From positions 1,769,961 through 1,833,960 of the forward strand of contig OZ007508.1 of NCBI GenBank assembly GCA_963931865.1: a stretch of DNA of 64,000 bases, written 5' to 3'. A program made the position numbers and the translations under genes. A model generated the notes under the pieces. That model did no database searches, was not told the DNA's origin, and saw nothing but the letters and a program-made list of their open reading frames with translations. The DNA is from Axinella damicornis (lineage: Eukaryota; Porifera; Demospongiae; Axinellida; Axinellidae). How positions within the stretch are numbered: position 1 is the first letter of the stretch; every line of letters starts with the position of its first letter. This document shows, in pieces, positions 56,001-64,000 of this stretch.

Positions 56001-58282
56001 CAGCCACCACCCCCTGAAGTCGTTCCATATGCTAAGAGATGAGCAGTCATGCAGCAGTGCAGCTAAGCAATAAGTATATAGCGGAAAGGAATGCTTAATT
56101 CTTTGAACTCTTCCAGTGTTCTCTTGGTCGCCTTGATCTTGACATGCACCACCCGTGTACGGTCATGTGCGAGGCACATCTACACAGGCATACACCTATA
56201 GAGTAAGCGACTGATTATCGGACGACATGTAAAATCGGACGCGCTAGCGCCGAACGAGTATATTACCGGAAGTGGGCGGGACCTTCAGTCGATACTACAG
56301 AACCATCGCACACTGAGTTGAAAGTTTGGTGGTTCTCTGTTGCTTGGTTCTGGAACTACAGCCAGCGAAAGTTAGATCCGAAACAATGTATGATCGGACA
56401 AAATTGATGTATTATCGGATGACGCTCCCTGCTTTTTCTCTGAAGGAACTTTCTCTGAGATTTTTACATTTTCGGGAAGCCTCATGATCCCTCTGCCGCA
56501 GGCTCACTTTTTGTCACCGTGGCTGATTCGAGTGCTGGAGAATATCACCGAATGTTGACCATGGTCTCCGTGTCTAATATCGGACGCTGAAATTTCGTCG
56601 TAGTTTAGCGATGACACTCTCAGGTACACTATAGTGCTGCAATACGGATATCATTGGAATGTGCAGGTCCTCAGCAACAAAATGGTATAAGTCCCGCGTT
56701 TATACGTTGCACCGTTCCAGAGATATAGTCGTTTACCCCAAAACTCTCCAGGAATACTGTCGTTGCTATCTTGGACCGCCCATACAGGAGCAAACTGGGG
56801 AAAGCAGCTGTATCTCAGGTACGGTGCAACGTATAAACACGGGATTTGCGCCATTACGTTGCTGAGGACCTGCACTTTCCAATGGTATCCGTACTGCAAC
56901 ACTAGAGTGTACTTGTGAGTGTCTACGCCAAAATACGACGAAATTTCAGCGTCCGATATTAGACACGGAGACCATGGTCAACATTCGGTGATATTCTCTA
57001 GCACTCGAATCAGCCACGGTGACAAAAAGTGAGCCTGCGGCAGAGGGATCATGAGGCTTCCCGAAAATGTAAAAATCTCAGAGAAAGTTCCTTCAGAGAA
57101 AAGGCAGGGAGCGTCATCCGATAATACATCAATTTTGTCCGATCATACATTGTTTCGGATCTAACTTTGGCTGGCTGTAGTTCCAGAACCAAGCAACAGA
57201 GAACCACCAAACTTTCAACTCAGTGTGCGATGGGTCTGTAGTATCGACTGAAGGTCCCGCCCACTTCCGGTAATATACTCGTTCGGCGCTAGCGCGTCCG
57301 ATTTTACATGTCGTCCGATAATCAGTTGCTTACTCTAGTCATTATGTGAACTATAGTAATTATCTCATAAACTTTATCTCCTGCTCTCTGCCTGCTTCCC
57401 ACAGCCATATGCACTGGCTGTGATGCAAACCACACGTGTATCGCACCAAACCGCTGTGTGTGTCCCACTGGTTGGACTGGACCTGACTGCCGTACAGGTA
57501 CTCCGTAACTGCCCTAAGACCCTATGGTAACTAAACTCTTTGATATAGCTCAGTACTATATATATATATGGTAGTAATAATTAGTATTATCACTGACTAC
57601 TCCCCCCCAGCCGTATGCATTATCTGTGATGCAAATCACACATGCATAGCTCCAAACCGCTGTGTGTGTCCAACTGGCCGGATTGAACCAGACTGCCATA
57701 CAGATTCAGGTGCTGCATGTGTAACTGCTACCAGCTGCTTGACTTTTAACTTATAGTTGCATTGTGTCAGTACCAGTGTGAGGATATAGCAGCTGTGTCA
57801 TAGGCCATTTGGTCAACGGAAGAATAACTGTGGAGACATCAACATTGATGAGCAAAGGGTATGCCTAATATGGTTATTGGTTACCTTAATCACTGGATGG
57901 TGATTCTCAATGCCAGGTACATAATTCGCCTGAAACACTACCTGTTTCTCAGCTACATAGATTCTATGTAACATTCCAGTATATATTTACTCACAACCCA
58001 AAGGGGTCTTTGAGATTATGACTGCAATGTTTCCTTTTGGCTTTAGTTTCTGCGTCACTTACAGACAGTGCAACTGAGCTCAGAGTGGATCTCACTACGA
58101 GTGTGATACTGGTCTTTGTCTTCATCCTCGTCCTCAGTATCACCTTCGGTTTGATTTACTGTGCCTATCGTAGGCGTCGCAAGAATACCATTAATGTGGC
58201 CGCAAGCACAGTTATAGCACAAGGATTTCCACAGGCAATGGAAGAGGAGCCTGATCTACCACAGAAAGAAGCCACCTTTTAG
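53006..58282 (+). CDS. EMI + 7 EGF-like + transmembrane protein (MEGF/Draper-like architecture)
   Basis: Ten... in fact eleven exons: 53006-53082 (signal peptide ending ACRAQTG), 53155-53268 and 53338-53441 (EMI domain), EGF exons 53513-53611, 54437-54529, 54714-54806, 55050-55142, 55419-55511, 57405-57497, 57611-57709, and 58047-58282. The sum is 1,194 nt, so 397 residues with no frame error. The EMI domain shows the C-x-x-x-GWGRC and LCCSGY signatures at residues 27-98. Each EGF exon is phase 1-1 and has the six-Cys pattern CxxCDANHxC...CxCPTGWTGxDC. The last exon encodes a membrane segment (VILVFVFILVLSITFGLIY), then RRRRK and a 40-residue acidic cytoplasmic tail. EMI-EGF-TM proteins of the MEGF10/Draper group act in engulfment and adhesion; this one has only seven short EGF repeats and no clear NPxY or ITAM in its tail. 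Role is inferred from architecture. Confidence 0.85.
53786..54131. mobile_element. 346-bp non-autonomous DNA transposon with 5-bp TSD, second copy
   Basis: The ends CAGGGGCGGAGATAT and GTCTCCGCCCCTG are flanked by ACTAT on both sides (53781-53785, 54132-54136). It is the same family as 463-765, in the opposite orientation, sharing internal GTGCAATTGTGCTATTAGCC and GGGGGGCTGAGCCCCCC. It lies in the intron between EGF exons 1 and 2. Its right half (CGCTACGCGCCTCTACGCAC) also resembles the right end of the hAT-like element at 15654-16955. Confidence 0.8.
56201..57335. mobile_element. 1.14-kb fold-back transposon with TA target duplication, second copy
   Basis: The ends GAGTAAGCGACTGATTATCGG and CCGATAATCAGTTGCTTACTC are flanked by TA (56199-56200, 57336-57337). 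The two arms of about 550 bp are close to perfect complements and meet near 56770. It shares end sequences and internal landmarks (GACCATGGTC, CTGAGGACCTG) with 22409-23532 but has diverged between copies. It lies in the EGF5-EGF6 intron; the rest of that intron (55512-57404) shows no gene. Confidence 0.85.
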
Positions 58283-58933
58283 TTAGCATTTGAACTTGAA
58301 TCACAACATTGTGCAAAAGTTACTCATTTACAATACTTTGTACAATTACTTTAGTGCGCTCCTCAGGAGCAATGAATGACAAGCTATGCTGTGCTCTCAG
58401 CTATAGATAGCTGGACCAACAAGTGACAAACTGTATGCATGGATCTCTGCACACATACTGTTTTGGCATGCAAACTGTCTTTCCACATATCGATCATTCG
58501 TGTGCCATGCATGAAATAATCTACCCTTTATCCTCAGACATTGAATGCTAAAATTAGCTATATATTACTGTTCTGTCCTGACACCATGATTGTACTATAT
58601 TCTGTCAGTATACTATGTCAAATGTTCTATAGCTACCCGGATGTATTATACTGTATGTGGATCAGAGCGGCTGTTTCTAAACAGGATGTGCATGCAGTCC
58701 TAGCCTCGGGTCTGGGAATGAGGCTAATACAGCACCTGAAATATAGACTAGCTAGCTGTGCTATAGTGATGGAACACGTCTTGTGGACAGGCTTGGTCTG
58801 AGGTTATAGTCATCTTGCCGAAGAAGGTACCTGCTTCACTATTTGACTGTGCAGTAGCCACAGCTGCAGATGCCGCATCAATAATACTGAAGTCTGAATT
58901 GAGAATTGGTATGGAACAATTGGGAACAACCTA

Positions 58934-59024
58934 TAGCCTCGTTCCCAGGCCTCCACGCCCAGCTTTTGTCGTTTGCAGTACGAAAGCGACAAAAGCTGGG
59001 CATGGAGGCCTGGGAACGAGGCTT
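58934..59024. mobile_element. Fold-back element, TAGCCTCGTTCCCAG family
   Basis: A near-perfect palindrome from TAGCCTCGTTCCCAGGCC to GGCCTGGGAACGAGGCTT, with arms containing CGCCCAGCTTTTGTCG. The flanks GGAACAACCT and GGGACAACCT differ by one base and look like a target duplication. It shares its arms with the element at 5486-5593. The rest of 58283-59558 shows no gene, apart from short repeats around CCCATGGG at about 59385-59475. Confidence 0.7.
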
Positions 59025-59746
59025 GGGACAACCTGATTAGATGATCAGAGGGAGCAGTTTATAACTCAAATTGAGACCTAACAATCATTCATGACAAAGG
59101 ACATTTGATAGCAATGTCTGAAGCCAATAGCTTTTCAACTGTATGCCCTATATATACACCGCCATTCTGGAGTTCTAGCTCAGTTGTGTGGGACAGTATA
59201 GTTGCAACAGTAAAGCTCATGCAAGTCATTCTCTGAATGCGAATGGTAAATTGGCAGGGACTTACTCTGATGAAGTGAGACGACAGGGGCTTACTCTTTC
59301 ATGACTTGACTTAAAATGGTCCCATGAGTAATACTATGCATTGTATATCTTCACAGCAACTTAAGTCAACTGTAGTGACTTAAAATGCTCCCATGGGTTC
59401 TGGTGACTTAAATCAGTCCCATGAGACACCCATGGGAAGGGTGACTTAAATCATTCCCATGGGTAACCCATGGGATTTTTTACACTTTTAAGTCAATTGC
59501 TGCACAACCCAGCAACTATTATTTTCTCGCACTGCGTGTTGTCCGTGTTCGCATGCAAAATAATTCGCTCGACAGCGCAGTGAGCAGTCGGCGATCATGA
59601 CGGCATAGGAAAATAGGTTACATCTCTATTACCTATGGCATAGGCAACGTCGTAACATCGCGCGTCTATACTTCAACATGTTACGCGAACGATTTACAAT
59701 AAACTTTTTGATACCAAATATCCACATAGTTTGAGCCCGCACTCAC

Positions 59747-59861
59747 CGCCAAAGCCGTGGTAGTCGTAGTCCTCATCATCGACAGGCATATGTAGGCGGG
59801 ATCCCACGGCCATCTGCAGGCCTAGCGCAGCAAAACACAGCACGATCACACCTGCCCCCAT
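59747..59861 (-). CDS. Orphan first exon: inverted copy of the giant gene's signal-peptide exon
   Basis: On the minus strand, ATG at 59861 opens a 115-nt exon with the same length and phase-1 donor (GTGAGT at 59746-59741) as 11120-11234. It encodes a signal peptide of the same sequence type (GAGVIVLCFAALGLQMAVG) and an acidic stretch ending DDEDYDYHGFG. Changes are few and keep the frame. The homology extends to about 59961 upstream and 59559 downstream. No Ig exon on the minus strand could be found downstream within the window, so it may be a stranded exon, an unrecognised gene, or an alternative promoter. It is head-to-head with HINT, 225 bp between start codons. Confidence 0.5.
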
Positions 59862-60086
59862 GCTGGCAGTAAGCGCAGTCTTGCAAATACTGACCCCGAG
59901 TAGATGGTCGATGCCTTACGAATAAAATAACTACATTGTATTCATGGACACCTAAGCAGGGCCTTGGTCCGGTACTACTGTAATTGTAAGAGGGCTAGTT
60001 CCCATAACGCATGTTTCTGGTTCCCAGACTATTAGGTATGTTAACGTTAGTCTCGTTTCCATGCGAGAGTCTGGCTACGCGAGACT

Positions 60087-62019
<1,933 letters not shown>

Positions 62020-62655
62020 TGACCACTAGTTTGTAGTGCATACTTCATAGCTGTCTGATGCGCACTCCTTGAATCATGCTTTATTCATGCTTAAAATGAC
62101 TTGTTCAAGCAGCACATGTGCGATACCAACAAATATAATGATGCGGTTATATAGGGGACTGCATGGGCTTAGAGTGAATGGGAGGGTATGAAACGGCAGG
62201 ACGAGTACAAATTCTGGGAACAGAACAGGATGGGTATGAAGCTGGGAATGAGACACTGTTGGTAGCCTGCATGGTTGCATATATAGGTTGCTGGGGAATA
62301 AGCTAGCCTATCAAGAAGGCTGTTACAGCTATATAGGATTGATACCTGTTCCTCCACATAATTAGTGTATACATATATAGTTATAACACATCCTATTTTT
62401 GATTGCTACAAACTGGAAGTGGAACTTTGGAAGGCCTGGAAATGAGGCCAGACCTTATAAATTACAGTACACTGCACTACACAGTCAGAGCTGATGCCAT
62501 GGAGTTACCATTGGAAACTCAGCAGCACAATTAAGTAACACTATATACGCTTGTAAAATTTCAATATAACAAAAGGGTACACCTCAGTCATGTGACTTGG
62601 AAAGGAAACCACACTCTGTCATTAATGAACATGTCACATGCACACCGTATCTAGA
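62020..62655. other. Convergent 3' region between HINT and IYD
   Basis: Both neighbouring genes end toward this stretch, so it should hold their 3' UTRs. I see no gene, RNA or clear repeat in it. Confidence 0.6.
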
Positions 62656-63654
62656 TCACTTGACCACCATGATCTGCTCCAGAGGTTTGCGCCGGACATC
62701 GGGAACCTTTGCTCCCTCTGATGGGTAACCCACCGGCAGAAGAACCATCAATTTCTCATTCTCTGGCCTTCCCAACAACTCCTTGAGTGCCACACCTGCG
62801 TTAAGAGGTGTTGTTACCACGGTAACCAGACCTGCATTGTGGATAGCTGTAACGAGCATACCACATGCGATTGCCGTGCTTATTTCGTAGTAGTAGTGCG
62901 CATAGCGAACTCCATCTTCCCCAACATGGTACATCTGTTTGAATACCAGGATGAGATACGGTGCTTCATCGAGGTATGGCTTCTCGTGTGTGGTACCAAC
63001 GAACTGCAGATCCTTGACCCACTTCTCCCCCATTCGACGATCGTAGTTCAAGTACTCTTCTTGTTCAATAATCTCACGTACTTGAGATTTTATTTTCTGG
63101 TCTTTCACGACAACAAAGGTCCAAGGTTCAGAGTGAGCTCCGGAGGGGGAAGTCCCTGCTGCTCGAATTATATTCTCTATGACTTCTATGGGGATGGGGT
63201 CTGAACTCAAGTTCCTGATGGACCTTCGCTTGTTCAACTGCTCATAAAATGTCAAGGAACGATGCTTCATGTCATCCTCAGAGAGTTTCTCAAACTTGTA
63301 CAGGACGTGGGGAGTATCAGCCGAGTGGAGAGGTGGAGCTAGCGAGGGGTCAGGCTTCTCGTCATCAAATTCCTCTAAGGGATGCTCTCCTTTGTCAAAA
63401 GTCATCATGTCTATTTTTTTCTTTGGCTTTGCCCCCTCTTTTGTTTTATCAGCTTTGTCTTGTTTCGTTTTCTTCTGTCTGTTTTGATCGTGGTTTGGGT
63501 TACCGGGTGATAGCATGTAGGCCACCAGGACGGCGAGGAGCACAGTTGCAGCCCCAGCTGCGATGTAGTGCCAGTAGCTAGCCAGGAATGGTGCACTCCG
63601 GGACAGGAAAGAGGCAGGATCTTCCATCCTAGTACAGAAAACGAGTAAAGGCAT
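62656..63654 (-). CDS. IYD: Iodotyrosine deiodinase (FMN-dependent nitroreductase family)
   Basis: A single uninterrupted frame of 332 residues. A membrane segment at about residues 28-48 is followed by a long basic, charged linker (KKTKQDKADKTKEG) and the nitroreductase-fold domain from about residue 135. FMN-site features are visible: KRRSIR, TSPSGAHSEPW, TTPL and RRKPLEQIMV. The substrate-lid residues that in animal IYD bind the halotyrosine zwitterion are conserved with correct spacing: Glu200, Tyr204 and Lys225 (EEYLNY ... HEKPYL). The enzyme reductively removes halogen from iodo- or other halotyrosines. The start is uncertain: the string CTGTACTAG just before the second Met (MEDPASF, 63627) could be a splice acceptor, in which case translation begins there or in an upstream exon. 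A chloride- or bromotyrosine role in sponges is inference. Confidence 0.93.
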   Translation of the reverse strand: MPLLVFCTRMEDPASFLSRSAPFLASYWHYIAAGAATVLLAVLVAYMLSPGNPNHDQNRQKKTKQDKADKTKEGAKPKKKIDMMTFDKGEHPLEEFDDEKPDPSLAPPLHSADTPHVLYKFEKLSEDDMKHRSLTFYEQLNKRRSIRNLSSDPIPIEVIENIIRAAGTSPSGAHSEPWTFVVVKDQKIKSQVREIIEQEEYLNYDRRMGEKWVKDLQFVGTTHEKPYLDEAPYLILVFKQMYHVGEDGVRYAHYYYEISTAIACGMLVTAIHNAGLVTVVTTPLNAGVALKELLGRPENEKLMVLLPVGYPSEGAKVPDVRRKPLEQIMVVK

Positions 63655-64000
63655 TCATTACTTCTAAGTCCAACATTGCTGTGTGTATGCTAGCTAGCAT
63701 ACGGATCACCCCAATTAATGCACACTTATGTGACATCATACATTGACGCAGATGGTAGTTTTAGCTGTTATAATATTATGGCACCTTGTGGATACTTCAA
63801 CAGACTCCGATTGCATCCACCAGCATGTACATGTAACTACAGCAGCCTCATTCCCAGGCTGAGTGAAATTCCCATAGGCTACCATTGCTCACTTTTTGTG
63901 TGGGCATTTATTATTTCTCCCCACCTTCAAGATTGACTGACTTCCAACAGATCGGTGAAATGTTTGGTTTCCATTCATGTGATCAGGAGGCCGGATCAGC
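63655..64000. other. 5' flank of IYD
   Basis: No gene is supportable. A half copy of the TAGCCTC fold-back family (CAGCCTCATTCCCAGGCTG) lies at about 63840. Confidence 0.5.

Overview
This is a eukaryotic, clearly metazoan window. Multi-exon genes have GT/AG introns and encode Ig-superfamily arrays, an EMI/EGF receptor-like protein, a HINT nucleotide hydrolase and an iodotyrosine deiodinase. Short exons, compact introns, many small non-autonomous transposons and the style of the Ig modules suggest a demosponge, most like Amphimedon. That species call is inference; no marker gene was available to prove it.

Layout. 1-2647 (+): 3' end of an Ig-array gene (gene 1: Ig types A-B-C plus a cysteine-rich tail). 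3409-6866 (+): a small Ig gene (gene 2: signal peptide, four Ig exons, putative hydrophobic C-terminus) with an in-frame TGA in its second Ig exon. 7915-10528: a decayed D-E-F-G-A-B run of Ig exons (pseudogene). 11120-49439 (+): the main feature, a giant gene (gene 3). I resolve 56 exons: a signal-peptide exon, 53 Ig-like exons and two tail exons, giving about 5,830 residues. Every internal Ig exon is symmetrical (phase 1-1) and a multiple of 3 long. The seven Ig types recur in fixed order D-E-F-G-A-B-C, eight times; module 2 lacks F-G-A. Modules are themselves organised in a higher-order repeat: about 13.9 kb (15.2-29.05 kb) is repeated at 29.25-41.85 kb.

49.8-53.0 kb is intergenic and repeat-rich. 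A 25-bp minisatellite has grown inside a stranded Ig type-D exon. 53006-58282 (+): 397-residue EMI + 7 EGF-like + transmembrane protein, one EGF per exon. 59747-59861 (-): an inverted copy of the giant gene's first exon and promoter region, head-to-head with 60087-62019 (+), a HINT gene with an N-terminal extension. 62656-63654 (-): iodotyrosine deiodinase (IYD), convergent with HINT.

Mobile elements are abundant and sit in introns or intergenic DNA: four piggyBac-like TTAA elements, one with a nested hAT-like element (8-bp TSD); two 1.1-kb fold-back elements with TA target duplications; two 0.3-kb elements with 5-bp TSDs; and a family of short palindromes with 9-10 bp TSDs. Because the Ig array carries paralogous introns with and without these insertions, several have a visible empty site, so insertions can be ordered relative to the duplications. 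The Ig genes look like secreted or surface recognition/adhesion proteins diversified by exon-array duplication; binding function is inference.
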